Of a DNA stretch of 19,746 nt, positions 1 to 7,704 are shown piece after piece. How positions within the stretch are numbered: the first letter of the stretch is position 1; the number at the start of each line of letters is the position of its first letter. The position numbers and the translations under genes were made by a program. The notes beneath the pieces are model-generated. The model was given only the letters and a program-made list of their open reading frames with translations. It had not been told where the DNA came from and made no database searches. The stretch comes from an uncultured Olsenella sp. GTDB taxonomy: Bacteria; Actinomycetota; Coriobacteriia; Coriobacteriales; Atopobiaceae. The stretch spans positions 1 to 19,746 of the forward strand of contig URLM01000035.1 of the NCBI GenBank assembly GCA_900548775.1. The letters run 5' to 3'.

Positions 1-647
1 GCCCCGACGCCGCCGCGACGGGCGTCATCATCTCCGAGTTCTGCCTGCACTCCTCGCGTGTGCTCACGCCCACGATCGCTCAGAACCTCCTCTGCGCCAT
101 CGTGACCGACACGGGACGCTTCCAGTACCAGAACGCCGACAGCGAGGCCTTCGATACGGCAAGCATGCTGGTCGAGGCCGGTGCCTCTCCCGCAGAGGTC
201 GCGCTCAACGTGTACCAGTCCGACCGTCTCGCCTACGTGCACCTGGCCGCCCGCGTGCTCGCGCGCATCCAGACCTTCGCCGAAGGGCGCATCGCCTACA
301 GCTTTGCCACCAACGAGGACATCGCCCAGGCCGGCGTCACGCTCGACGAACTCGACGGCCTCATCGACCTGGTGCGCTGCATCGAGGGCACCCAGGTGGC
401 CCTCTTCTTGAAGGAGGTCGACGGCGGCAAGGTCCGCGGCAACCTCCGCTCAAAGTGCGACCTCGACGTCTCGGGCATCGCGCGCGAGATGGGCGGCGGC
501 GGGCACCGTGCCGCGGCAGGGTTCACCGCCACGGGCACCGTGGATGAGGTGCGCGCCATCGTGCTCCCCAAGCTCTGCGCCCTCTTCGAGGACGGCGCGT
601 GCCGGGATGTTACGACTTCGGCAGACGTGCGAGGTGCGTCACGGTGA
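1..647 (+). CDS. nrnA: DHH/DHHA1 phosphoesterase NrnA, C-terminal part (5' end outside window)
   Basis: Partial gene; the reading frame is open from base 3 and ends at TGA 645-647, giving 214 visible residues. NrnA-type DHH phosphoesterases degrade nanoRNA (2-5 nt RNA) and dephosphorylate pAp in the cytoplasm. The visible part carries the end of the DHH domain (DAAATG near the window start, then IVTDTGRFQYQNA) and the DHHA1 substrate-binding domain with its glycine-rich GGGGHRAAAGF motif close to the C terminus. The stop overlaps the GTG start of truB by four bases (GTGA), and truB and ribF follow, which is the usual actinobacterial and firmicute order. The family call is firm. Activity on pAp versus nanoRNA cannot be told from sequence. 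Confidence 0.92.
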   Translation, partial: PDAAATGVIISEFCLHSSRVLTPTIAQNLLCAIVTDTGRFQYQNADSEAFDTASMLVEAGASPAEVALNVYQSDRLAYVHLAARVLARIQTFAEGRIAYSFATNEDIAQAGVTLDELDGLIDLVRCIEGTQVALFLKEVDGGKVRGNLRSKCDLDVSGIAREMGGGGHRAAAGFTATGTVDEVRAIVLPKLCALFEDGACRDVTTSADVRGASR

Positions 648-1603
648 AGCGCGGCGAGTCGGGTGTGAATGCCCTCCTCGGCATCGACAAGCCCTGCGGC
701 ATGACCAGCCACGACGTGGTGAACCACGTGCGGCGCGTCCTGGGGGAGCGTCGCGTGGGACACGCTGGCACGCTTGACCCCGCCGCGTCCGGCGTCATGG
801 TCGTGGGCGTGGGCCAGGGCACGCGCCTCATGGGCCTTCTCACCGCCGAACGCAAACGCTACACGGCGGGCATCCTCTTTGGGTGCGAGACCGACACCGA
901 CGACGCCTACGGCGCCCCCACGGTTGCCGCCGAGGTCCCCGAGCGCCTGGCCAGCGAGGACGTGGCGCGCGAGGTTCTCGTCGGCTTTGTCGGCGAGCAG
1001 GACCAGGTGCCACCCGCATACTCGGCCATCTCCGTGGGTGGCCAGCGCTCCTATGCGCTCGCCCGCGAGGGAAGGGCGCCCGAGCTGGCGGCGCGGCGCA
1101 TCACGGTCTTCTCGGCCACGCTCGTCGAGATAGCCTCCGTGGAGGGGCAGCTCAGCTGGGTCGTGGACTTTGACGTCTCCAAGGGCACCTACGTGCGAAG
1201 CCTTGCGCGCGACATCGGCCGCGCCGCCGGATCGGCCGCGCACCTCGTGGCGCTGCGGCGCACGCAGTCCGGCTCGGTGGGGCTCGACGACTGCCTGGCG
1301 CTCGACGCGGTTGACGCCGCGCACGGCCCCGAGGAGGTCCTCGTCCGCGCCCTTGACCCCGTGGCTGCTCTGGGCGCCCCGGTGCGCAGGCTCAGCGCGC
1401 AGGAGGCGGCGGACGCCGCGTGCGGAAAGGCTGTCGCTGCGGGGACGGTTGTCTGCGCGGACGGCACCGAGCGCGCGCCCCGCGCCGGAGAGCGCGTTGC
1501 CATGGTCTTTGACCAGCGGCTCGTTGGTGTGTGGAGCTGCGGCAGGCGCGGGCTTTCCTGCGAGGTCAACTTCCCAGCGGGCATCACGGGGGTGCGCGCA
1601 TGA
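644..1603 (+). CDS. truB: tRNA pseudouridine(55) synthase TruB
   Basis: 319 aa from the chosen start. TruB converts U55 in the T-loop of tRNAs to pseudouridine. The N-terminal LLGIDKPCGMTSHDVV and the catalytic block VGHAGTLDPAASG are diagnostic; the catalytic aspartate is D45 in this numbering. A KGTYVRSLARDIG segment further on is the second conserved TruB motif, and the C-terminal ~80 residues are a PUA-like tail. I chose GTG 644 because it overlaps the nrnA stop as GTGA and has GAGGTG at 631-636, eight bases upstream. A longer GTG frame exists at 599 but would overlap nrnA by 49 bases. GTG 665 is a shorter alternative. The stop TGA 1601-1603 overlaps the ribF ATG. Confidence 0.95.
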   Translation: MKRGESGVNALLGIDKPCGMTSHDVVNHVRRVLGERRVGHAGTLDPAASGVMVVGVGQGTRLMGLLTAERKRYTAGILFGCETDTDDAYGAPTVAAEVPERLASEDVAREVLVGFVGEQDQVPPAYSAISVGGQRSYALAREGRAPELAARRITVFSATLVEIASVEGQLSWVVDFDVSKGTYVRSLARDIGRAAGSAAHLVALRRTQSGSVGLDDCLALDAVDAAHGPEEVLVRALDPVAALGAPVRRLSAQEAADAACGKAVAAGTVVCADGTERAPRAGERVAMVFDQRLVGVWSCGRRGLSCEVNFPAGITGVRA

Positions 1604-2685
1604 CGATGGAGCCCTTCTCTGCCGCACCCGCCTGGAGTGAGCCCGCATGGCCGCTCGCTTCCGAGGAGGCGCGACGGATCGCTGCCGCATCGACCTTCTC
1701 GGGCGTGTCCCTGCCTTCGCCGGTACGCGTGGGAGACGCGACGGCGTACCTTGCCCCTGGCGTGTCGCTTGGTCCTGACCAGCGCTTTGTTTGCGTGATT
1801 GGCGCCTTTGACGGGCTACACGAGGGGCACCGCTCCCTCATCGCCGAGGCCGCCGCGGACGCCCACGCGCGCCGTCTGCCCCTTGCCCTCGTGACCTTCG
1901 ACCCAGACCCATCGGAGGTCCTCTCCACACGGCCACCCGAGCGCCTGCTCTCGGACGCGGACCGCGTGCGGTCGCTCGCGCTTGCCGGCGCGGACGCCAT
2001 CATTGTCCACCACTTCACGCCCGAGCTTGCCGCCCTCCCGTACGACCGCTACGTCACCGAGGTCCTCGGCGGCGTCCTTTGCCCTGCCGCCATCCACGTG
2101 GGCGAGGACTTCCGCTTTGGCGCCGGCGGCGCCGGCACGGTTGCGGCCATGTCCGCCTTGGGCGAGCAGCGCGGTTTCGAGGTCTTTGGGCACGCGCTCG
2201 TGACGGCGGAGGGAAGCACCGTCTCGGCCACGCGCGTGCGCGGGCTTCTCCGCGAGGGCAGGGTCGAGAAGGCCGCCCAGCTCCTGCTTCGCCACCATTT
2301 CCTTGGCGGGAGCATCGTCCACGGCCGCGGCGAGGGAACCTCCTTCGGCTTCCCCACGGCCAACGTGGAGCTTGACGGGCGCGACTGCCTGCCCGCGGAC
2401 GGCGTCTATGCCTGTCTCGCCATCATCGACGGGCGCGTGTGGCCGGCTGCGGTCAACGTGGGGGCGCCTCCCTCGTTCGACGTTGCGGCACACCCCATGC
2501 TCGAGGCCAACCTCGTGGGCTTCTCGGGCGACGTCTATGGCGAGGAGGCGCGCGTGGTGTTTCTCCGCCACCTTCGCGCCTCTCGTCGATTCGACTCGCT
2601 CGCCGAGCTGGAAGCCGTCGTGTTGGGGAACATCCGATGGGTACGGGAGAACGTCGGGGAGGAGTGCGTGGGGGTGGTCGCGTGA
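1600..2685 (+). CDS. ribF: Bifunctional riboflavin kinase / FAD synthetase RibF
   Basis: 361 aa. RibF phosphorylates riboflavin to FMN and adenylylates FMN to FAD. The N-terminal nucleotidyltransferase domain shows GAFDGLHEGH at residues 68-77 (the HxGH signature), GEDFRFGAGGAGT and VSATRVRGLL. The C-terminal flavokinase domain begins at HHFLGGSIVHGRGEGTSFGF and contains the PTAN motif, followed by VNVGAPPSF. ATG 1600 gives an ATGA overlap with the truB stop, matching the coupling pattern of the neighbours. The protein then has about 45 more residues before GxFDGxHxGH than typical RibF, so a downstream start such as GTG 1729 is possible. The stop overlaps the dnaG GTG (GTGA, 2682-2685). Confidence 0.95.
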   Translation: MTMEPFSAAPAWSEPAWPLASEEARRIAAASTFSGVSLPSPVRVGDATAYLAPGVSLGPDQRFVCVIGAFDGLHEGHRSLIAEAAADAHARRLPLALVTFDPDPSEVLSTRPPERLLSDADRVRSLALAGADAIIVHHFTPELAALPYDRYVTEVLGGVLCPAAIHVGEDFRFGAGGAGTVAAMSALGEQRGFEVFGHALVTAEGSTVSATRVRGLLREGRVEKAAQLLLRHHFLGGSIVHGRGEGTSFGFPTANVELDGRDCLPADGVYACLAIIDGRVWPAAVNVGAPPSFDVAAHPMLEANLVGFSGDVYGEEARVVFLRHLRASRRFDSLAELEAVVLGNIRWVRENVGEECVGVVA

Positions 2686-4676
2686 TCAGCGACGAGGACA
2701 AGGAGCGGGTCCGTCAGGCCACCGACATCGTGCAGCTGGTGGGCGAGACGGTCGAGCTGCGCCAGCGCGGCCGCGAGTTCTGGGGATGCTGCCCCTTCCA
2801 CCATGAGAAGACTCCTTCGTTCAAGGTGGACCCGGCGACGGGCCTTTGGCACTGCTTTGGTGCGTGCAGCGAGGGCGGCGACGTCTTCAAGTACGTGATG
2901 AAGCGTGAGAACCTCTCGTTTCCGGACTCCATCCGCTACCTTGCCGACCGTGCGGGCATCGAGCTTTCCGAGGACAGGAGCGCCGCCCGCGGGCCGCGCA
3001 AGAACCGCCTGATCGAGGCCCTCACGCTGGCGGACGACTACTACCACACCATGCTCATGCGCGGCCGCGGCGACGGCCCTGCCGCCGCGCGGGCCTATCT
3101 CGCCGGCCGTGGCTTTGGGTCGGACGTCTGCCGCCGCTGGCACCTGGGCTACGCGCCCGGGCGCGGCTCCCTTGTGGCGTACCTGCGCGGTAAGGGCTTT
3201 AGCCCCAAGGAGATGATTGCCGCCAACCTTGCGGTCGAGCGCTCGGGGCGCCTTGCCGACTGGTTCTACGACCGGGCGATGTTCCCCATCCACGACGAGC
3301 AGGGCAGGACCATCGCCTTCGGCGGCCGCATCCTGCGCCCGGCCAACAACGCGCCCAAGTACCTCAACACCCGCGACACAACGGTCTTCAACAAGGGCAA
3401 GCACCTCTTTGCCTACGACCGCGCCAAGGAGACCATGGCGGCCACGGGCACGGCCATCGTCTGCGAGGGATACACCGACGTCATCGCCATGCACGAGGCG
3501 GGCTTCACCAACGCCGTGGCCGCGCTGGGCACCGCCTTCCGCATCGACCACATCCGCCTCATGGAGCGCCAGCGCGTCTCTCGCATCATCTGCATGTTCG
3601 ACGGCGACGAGGCTGGCCAGCGCGCGGCCGAGCGGGCGGTTCAGTTCATCGACAAGACCTCGGCCTCCATGGTCTGCGTGGTGCTGCCGGACGGCCAGGA
3701 TCCCATGGAGTTCCTCTCGTCCCACGACGCCTCGGCAATGAAGGCGCAGCTCGACGCCGCCGTGCCGCTCATGGACTTCGTGTTCACCAAGCGCCTCGCG
3801 GGATACGACCTCTCGGCACCGGGGCGCCGCGTCAAGGCGCTCGACGAGATGGCCCAGCTCCTGGCGCCGCTCAAGAACTCGGTCCTGCTCGACGAGTATG
3901 CCACGCAGCTGGCGGACGCCCTGGGCATGGACGTCGCCGAGACAAAGCGCGTGATTCGCGAGAAGCCCGTGAAGGCCGTCGAGCCCGAGGTACGGGAGCG
4001 GCGCGTGGAGGCAGGTGCGCGGCGTGCGGAGGCTCCTGCAGGAGCGAGGCCCCGCCAGGCGACGCCGGTGGCAGGCGCGCCGTTCTCTGCGGACGAGGAC
4101 GACTACGCGCCCGTGCCGGACGACTACGTGCCGGCAGACGCCTACGAGGGCGGCGGTGCCCCTGCCGCCGTGCCTTCGAACGGCACGTCCTTCTCGGTCT
4201 CACGCATGCTCTCGGGCGACGAGCGCATGCAGGTGACGGTGGAGCGGGAGCTCCTCTCGATGCTCGCGGCCATGCCGGACGAGGTGCGTCCCTTTGCCGA
4301 CCGCCTCGCCGACGTGATGTGGGCGGACGGGCGCCACGAGGGGATGGCCTGGGCCATGCTCGCCACGCCGGAGGGCACGGCGCCCGCAGACGTCGTTGCC
4401 GCAGCGACTGCCGTCGAGCCCGAGGCGCCGCAGATACTCTCGTCCGGTCGCGTGGTCTCGAGCCCCGGCATGGATTCGCGCGAGAAGGTCGCGTTTCTCG
4501 TCGATTCCGTCGAGCTCTACTCGTGCAAGCGCCGCGTCCGCGAGATCAAGGCCCGCCTGAGGCAGGCAGGCGATGCGGGCGGGCAGGACGCCGAGGCGCT
4601 CTTCGAGCAGGCGACTTCGCTCCAGAAGCGTATTAATGAGCTGACAAAGAAACTTTCTGCTGTTGTCGAGCAGTAA
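2682..4676 (+). CDS. dnaG: DNA primase DnaG
   Basis: 664 aa from GTG 2682, which overlaps the ribF stop; ISDEDKERVRQATDIVQLV is the expected N terminus. DnaG makes RNA primers at the replication fork. The CHC2 zinc-binding domain has C37-x2-H40 and then C58-x3-C62, one residue longer between the last pair than the usual Cx2C. The primase core and TOPRIM domain show IVCEGYTDV (E262) and MFDGDEAG (D307, D309), the metal-binding acidic residues. An alanine/proline-rich acidic linker at roughly 430-520 separates the core from a helical C-terminal domain that would contact the replicative helicase. The partner rpoD follows after 43 bases, as in the classical macromolecular synthesis operon, here fused to nrnA-truB-ribF. 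Confidence 0.96.
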   Translation: MISDEDKERVRQATDIVQLVGETVELRQRGREFWGCCPFHHEKTPSFKVDPATGLWHCFGACSEGGDVFKYVMKRENLSFPDSIRYLADRAGIELSEDRSAARGPRKNRLIEALTLADDYYHTMLMRGRGDGPAAARAYLAGRGFGSDVCRRWHLGYAPGRGSLVAYLRGKGFSPKEMIAANLAVERSGRLADWFYDRAMFPIHDEQGRTIAFGGRILRPANNAPKYLNTRDTTVFNKGKHLFAYDRAKETMAATGTAIVCEGYTDVIAMHEAGFTNAVAALGTAFRIDHIRLMERQRVSRIICMFDGDEAGQRAAERAVQFIDKTSASMVCVVLPDGQDPMEFLSSHDASAMKAQLDAAVPLMDFVFTKRLAGYDLSAPGRRVKALDEMAQLLAPLKNSVLLDEYATQLADALGMDVAETKRVIREKPVKAVEPEVRERRVEAGARRAEAPAGARPRQATPVAGAPFSADEDDYAPVPDDYVPADAYEGGGAPAAVPSNGTSFSVSRMLSGDERMQVTVERELLSMLAAMPDEVRPFADRLADVMWADGRHEGMAWAMLATPEGTAPADVVAAATAVEPEAPQILSSGRVVSSPGMDSREKVAFLVDSVELYSCKRRVREIKARLRQAGDAGGQDAEALFEQATSLQKRINELTKKLSAVVEQ

Positions 4677-4719
4677 AAACGGGTAGCATCTTGAAGGTTA
4701 CTGCGTCGAAGGGAAAAAC

Positions 4720-6108
4720 TTGGCTGCTGCAAAGAAGACGAAGGACGACATCAAGCTCTCCGACGAGCTGGGACGCGTGGTCGACGGGCTGGTGAGCTCC
4801 TCTGCCAAGTCCGGCGGGAGCGTGTCCGAGGACGACATCCAGGTTGCCATCCGTGACGTCGACGTGGACGGGGACGAGCTCTCCGATCTCTATGACGCGC
4901 TGCGCGCCAAGGGGGTCGAGATCACCACGTCTGGTGAGGCGTCCAACCCCGCCTATGGGATTGGCTCCATGGACGCCGGCGACGACGATGACGACTTTGG
5001 CGCGGACGATGACTTCTCCGACGACGATGACTCCCTCGACGGCGAGGACGACGAGGAGTCCGAGGCCGCCAACGAGGCCAAGGAGATCAAGGAGGCCCTG
5101 CGCTCGGTGCCCAAGGCCAAGGTCTCCAAGCCCAAGCGCTCGAGCCGTGCCCGCGCGCGCCGCCAGGACACCTCCACCGTCATGCTCACCGGCGACCCGG
5201 TGCGCATGTACCTCAAGGAGATTGGCAAGGTCGACCTGCTCACCGCCGACGAGGAGGTCCACCTTGCAATGAAGATCGAGGCCGGTACCGAGGCCTCCGA
5301 GAAGCTCGAGGCCGCCGAGAACGGCGAGGTCGAGCTCACGCGCGCCGAGCAGCGCCGCCTCATGCGCATCGAGCAGGTGGGCCTCGACGCCAAGCAGCAG
5401 CTCATCTCCGCCAACCTGCGCCTGGTGGTCTCCATCGCCAAGCGCTACGTTGGTCGTGGCATGCTCTTCCTCGACCTCATCCAGGAGGGCAACCTCGGAC
5501 TTATCCGCGCGGTCGAGAAGTTCGACTACACCAAGGGCTTCAAGTTCTCCACCTACGCCACGTGGTGGATTCGCCAGGCCATCACGCGCGCTATCGCCGA
5601 TCAGGCCCGCACCATTCGCATCCCGGTGCACATGGTCGAGACCATCAACAAGCTCATCCGTGTGCAGCGCCAGCTCCTGCAGGACCTTGGCCGCGACCCC
5701 ACGCCGGAGGAGATCGGCGCCGAGATGGGCATGTCGCCCGACCGCGTGCGCGAGATCCAGAAGATCAGCCAGGAGCCCGTCTCGCTGGAGACGCCTATCG
5801 GCGAGGAGGAGGACTCCCAGCTGGGCGACTTCATCGAGGACTCCACCGCCGTGGCGCCGCCCGAGGCTGCGAGCGACTCCATGCTCCGCGAGCAGCTCGA
5901 CCAGGTGCTCGACGGCCTTGCCGACCGCGAGCGCAAGGTCATCAAGTTCCGCTTTGGCCTTGAGGACGGGCACCCCCGCACGCTCGAGGAGGTTGGGCGC
6001 GAGTTTGGCGTGACGCGCGAGCGCATCCGCCAGATCGAGTCCAAGACGCTGGCCAAGCTGCGCCATCCCAGCCGCTCCGGCAGGCTCAAGGACTACATGG
6101 AGGAGTAG
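4720..6108 (+). CDS. rpoD: Primary RNA polymerase sigma factor RpoD (SigA)
   Basis: 462 aa from TTG 4720, preceded by GAAGGG at 4708-4713. It directs RNA polymerase to housekeeping promoters. Layout: sigma region 1.1-like domain (about 10-70), a very acidic Asp/Glu stretch (about 85-115), a basic patch ending in RARARR (140-148), region 1.2 with DPVRMYLKEIGKVDLLT (159-175), region 2 with NLRLVVSIAKRY and STYATWWIRQAITRAI (232-293), region 3 (about 310-370), and region 4 with LEEVGREFGVTRERIRQIE (422-440). The shape is that of a group 1 sigma factor rather than an alternative one. No in-frame ATG lies near the N terminus, so the TTG start is favoured. A strong terminator follows. Confidence 0.97.
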   Translation: MAAAKKTKDDIKLSDELGRVVDGLVSSSAKSGGSVSEDDIQVAIRDVDVDGDELSDLYDALRAKGVEITTSGEASNPAYGIGSMDAGDDDDDFGADDDFSDDDDSLDGEDDEESEAANEAKEIKEALRSVPKAKVSKPKRSSRARARRQDTSTVMLTGDPVRMYLKEIGKVDLLTADEEVHLAMKIEAGTEASEKLEAAENGEVELTRAEQRRLMRIEQVGLDAKQQLISANLRLVVSIAKRYVGRGMLFLDLIQEGNLGLIRAVEKFDYTKGFKFSTYATWWIRQAITRAIADQARTIRIPVHMVETINKLIRVQRQLLQDLGRDPTPEEIGAEMGMSPDRVREIQKISQEPVSLETPIGEEEDSQLGDFIEDSTAVAPPEAASDSMLREQLDQVLDGLADRERKVIKFRFGLEDGHPRTLEEVGREFGVTRERIRQIESKTLAKLRHPSRSGRLKDYMEE

Positions 6109-6168
6109 GGGCTCTCACGTTTGTGCTGGTAGATGCGCCGGTATCTAGAGACGGTCCCGAATCGCCCC

Positions 6169-6203
6169 AAGCGCCGCACCTTATGGTGCGGCGCTTGTTG
6201 TTA
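6169..6203 (+). terminator. Rho-independent terminator of the nrnA-rpoD operon
   Basis: A perfect 12-bp stem (AAGCGCCGCACC, 6169-6180, pairing with GGTGCGGCGCTT, 6185-6196) with a TTAT loop is followed by TTGTTGTTAT. It lies 60 bases after the rpoD stop on the plus strand. Confidence 0.88.
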
Positions 6204-6208
6204 TCACG

Positions 6209-6401
6209 CCCTCCGGCGAGGAAATGGCGTCGGGAGGTGGGTTCCCGACGGGATTCCGTACGAGATTGGCCCTCCGGCGAGGAAATGGCGCCGGAGAAGG
6301 GGTTTCGTACGAGACCGCTGCGATAATGCCCCCTCCGGCGAGAATATGACGCCAGGAGGTGGGTTCCCGACGGGATTCCGTACGAGACGCCCCCTCCGGC
6401 G
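6209..6401. repeat. 61-bp-phased direct repeats, three units plus a partial fourth
   Basis: The block CCCTCCGGCGAG recurs at 6209, 6270 and 6331, with a truncated copy at 6392, each exactly 61 bases apart. Units 1 and 3 share almost the whole unit, including GTGGGTTCCCGACGGG and ATTCCGTACGAGA. Unit 2 lacks the GTTCCCGACGGG part and keeps the phase by extra unrelated bases. Unit 1 can fold CGTCGGGA/TCCCGACG; unit 2 can fold CTCCGGCG/CGCCGGAG instead. No gene is visible in the 368-base gap 6109-6476; beyond the terminator it holds only this array and the 20-bp repeat after it. Confidence 0.8.
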
Positions 6402-6414
6402 CCCATTTTTCTCC

Positions 6415-6454
6415 AAAAGGCTAAAACCCGTGCTAAAAGGCGAAAACCCGCGTC
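6415..6454. repeat. Tandem 20-bp direct repeat in the yaaA 3' flank
   Basis: Two adjacent 20-base units, AAAAGGCTAAAACCCGTGCT at 6415-6434 and AAAAGGCGAAAACCCGCGTC at 6435-6454, differ at only a few positions. They lie just beyond the 3' end of yaaA (minus strand), between it and the 61-bp-phased repeats. No function is evident; I see no clear stem followed by a T-run here. Confidence 0.65.
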
Positions 6455-6476
6455 TCTCTTCCGATGCCGCCCCCTC

Positions 6477-7271
6477 TCAGGCATCAACGGAGCCGACTCC
6501 GCGTACAAAGGTGAACGTATCGGCATCTGAGCGCTCCCTGTCCAGCGCGTATTCACGTTCCGTGAACCCCGCGAGCTGGTCGGCCTTCTCAACGCCACGC
6601 TCCGCACACCATCGCGCGAAGGCGCCGCGTGCGGCCTTGGCCTCGGTTGCACGCTGGACGACGCGCCCGTCCGACGCCCGAACCTCGCCAAAGACGCAGG
6701 TGATGACGGGCACGTCCGCGCGCCGCGCCCAGGGAACAAGGGCCTTGGCGTACTCCTGCGACGCCACGTTCACAATCGTGCTCGCGCCAGCGCCGAGAAG
6801 GGCGCCCAGTATCCGCTCGGCCCAGAACTCGTAGAGGTCGCGGCACCCGCCAACGGCAAGCTTGGCCTGCATCTCCAGGCGGTACGGCACCACACCGTCA
6901 AACGGGCGGAGAACGCCATACATTCCGGAGAGAATGCGCAGGTAAGACGAGAGCCACGCCAGCTCCTCCTCGGTCATGATCTGCGGCATCATGTGCTGGT
7001 ATTGGATGCCCACGTATGTGAGGACGGCGGGGGAGAGCAGTCGAGGTTCTTTCGCCATGTCCTCCTTCATGGTCGAGAGCCGCTCCCAGTTGGGCTTTGC
7101 AAGGGAGTCGCTGCAGCGCCAGATGTCGCGCGCGGCGTCGTAGCCAAGGGAACGCAGCTCGCTGGCCAGACGCTGGGCGTCGGCGAGAAACGCGGGGCGC
7201 GTCCGGGCGAAGGGCGGGCCTTCGACCAGGTCCATGCGCTTTGCGGGAGAAACCACGAACATCAGGGCCAT
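6477..7271 (-). CDS. yaaA: Peroxide stress protein YaaA (DUF328 family)
   Basis: 264 aa from ATG 7271. In E. coli, YaaA lowers available iron under hydrogen peroxide stress and so limits DNA and protein damage; it is a cytoplasmic DNA-binding fold. Family signatures are the N-terminal FVVSPAKRMD, the mid-protein ILSGMYGVLRPFDGVVPYRLEM, then CRDLYEFWAERI, and the C-terminal ADQLAGFTEREY. A five-residue-longer TTG start (7286) exists, but ATG 7271 has GGAG four bases upstream (7276-7279 on the complementary strand) and fits the family N terminus. It is a lone minus-strand gene, convergent with the rpoD operon and divergent from the NimA-like gene across a palindromic intergenic region. Confidence 0.92.
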   Translation of the reverse strand: MALMFVVSPAKRMDLVEGPPFARTRPAFLADAQRLASELRSLGYDAARDIWRCSDSLAKPNWERLSTMKEDMAKEPRLLSPAVLTYVGIQYQHMMPQIMTEEELAWLSSYLRILSGMYGVLRPFDGVVPYRLEMQAKLAVGGCRDLYEFWAERILGALLGAGASTIVNVASQEYAKALVPWARRADVPVITCVFGEVRASDGRVVQRATEAKAARGAFARWCAERGVEKADQLAGFTEREYALDRERSDADTFTFVRGVGSVDA

Positions 7272-7347
7272 GCTGCTCCAATCCAAGGCAACCGTCTATC
7301 AAGAAGGAGAGATAAGCATACCCTGCTCAAAAGATAACATAGGAATG

Positions 7348-7592
7348 TGCATCGAACTCGCCTTCGTTACACATATCTTCAAGAAGTTGCATCGAACTGG
7401 CCTTCGTTACATTACGTTTTCGGGTGCGCATAAGTATCGTCTCTGCATGTAGTTTACCTGTGGCTAGCTATCCACAATATGTTGTACCAACCCTCATGCC
7501 ACTACTCGGAGGCCTTCCAAAAACCTCATGTAACGAAGGCCAGTTCGGCGCAATGAAGCAGAAATTTGTGTAACAAAGGCGAGTTCGATGCA
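7348..7592. repeat. Nested, centre-symmetric inverted repeat (four 26-bp arms, 40-bp phase)
   Basis: Four copies of a 26-base motif with the shape GCATCGAACT-S-GCCTTCGTTACA lie in the 433-base gap between yaaA and the NimA-like gene. Copies 1 (7348-7373) and 2 (7387-7412) are in plus orientation; copies 3 (7528-7553) and 4 (7567-7592) are inverted. Spacing is 40 bases on each side. Outer pair 1/4 and inner pair 2/3 are both centred exactly on base 7470. The outer pair shares ACTCGCC with one mismatch; the inner pair shares ACTGGCC with two mismatches. I see no gene in this gap. Confidence 0.88.
7459..7476. promoter_or_regulatory. Central 18-bp near-palindrome
   Basis: TGTGGCTAGCTATCCACA is palindromic except for one pair and is centred near 7467.5, within three bases of the centre of the surrounding nested repeat. 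CTATCCACA resembles a DnaA box (consensus TTATNCACA) with one mismatch, and the left half TGTGGCTAG is a weaker inverted copy. It could be a dimeric-regulator operator for the divergent genes or a recombinase site. Confidence 0.5.
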
Positions 7593-7704
7593 GCCAGAAG
7601 CACCACCTGAGTGCAATCTTGACTGCGCTCAAGCTTTGAAGGCGAAAAAACGTGAGATTTGTGCTGTCGATGGCGTGTCGGGCATCGCAGAGAGGGGAAC
7701 GTCA

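Noticed and set aside
296..1690. 464-codon minus-strand frame across nrnA and truB
   Set aside because: His/Arg/Ala-rich shadow frame typical of high-GC DNA opposite well-identified genes.
4633..6066. 477-codon minus-strand frame opposite rpoD
   Set aside because: Antisense shadow of a highly conserved gene; Leu/His/Val-rich with no recognisable domain.
6133..6834. 233-codon plus-strand frame through the 61-bp repeats into yaaA
   Set aside because: It spans a terminator and repeats, then runs antisense to yaaA.
7459..7476. Chromosomal origin with DnaA boxes
   Set aside because: Only one imperfect DnaA-box-like site pair; no cluster of boxes, no AT-rich unwinding region and no dnaA gene nearby.
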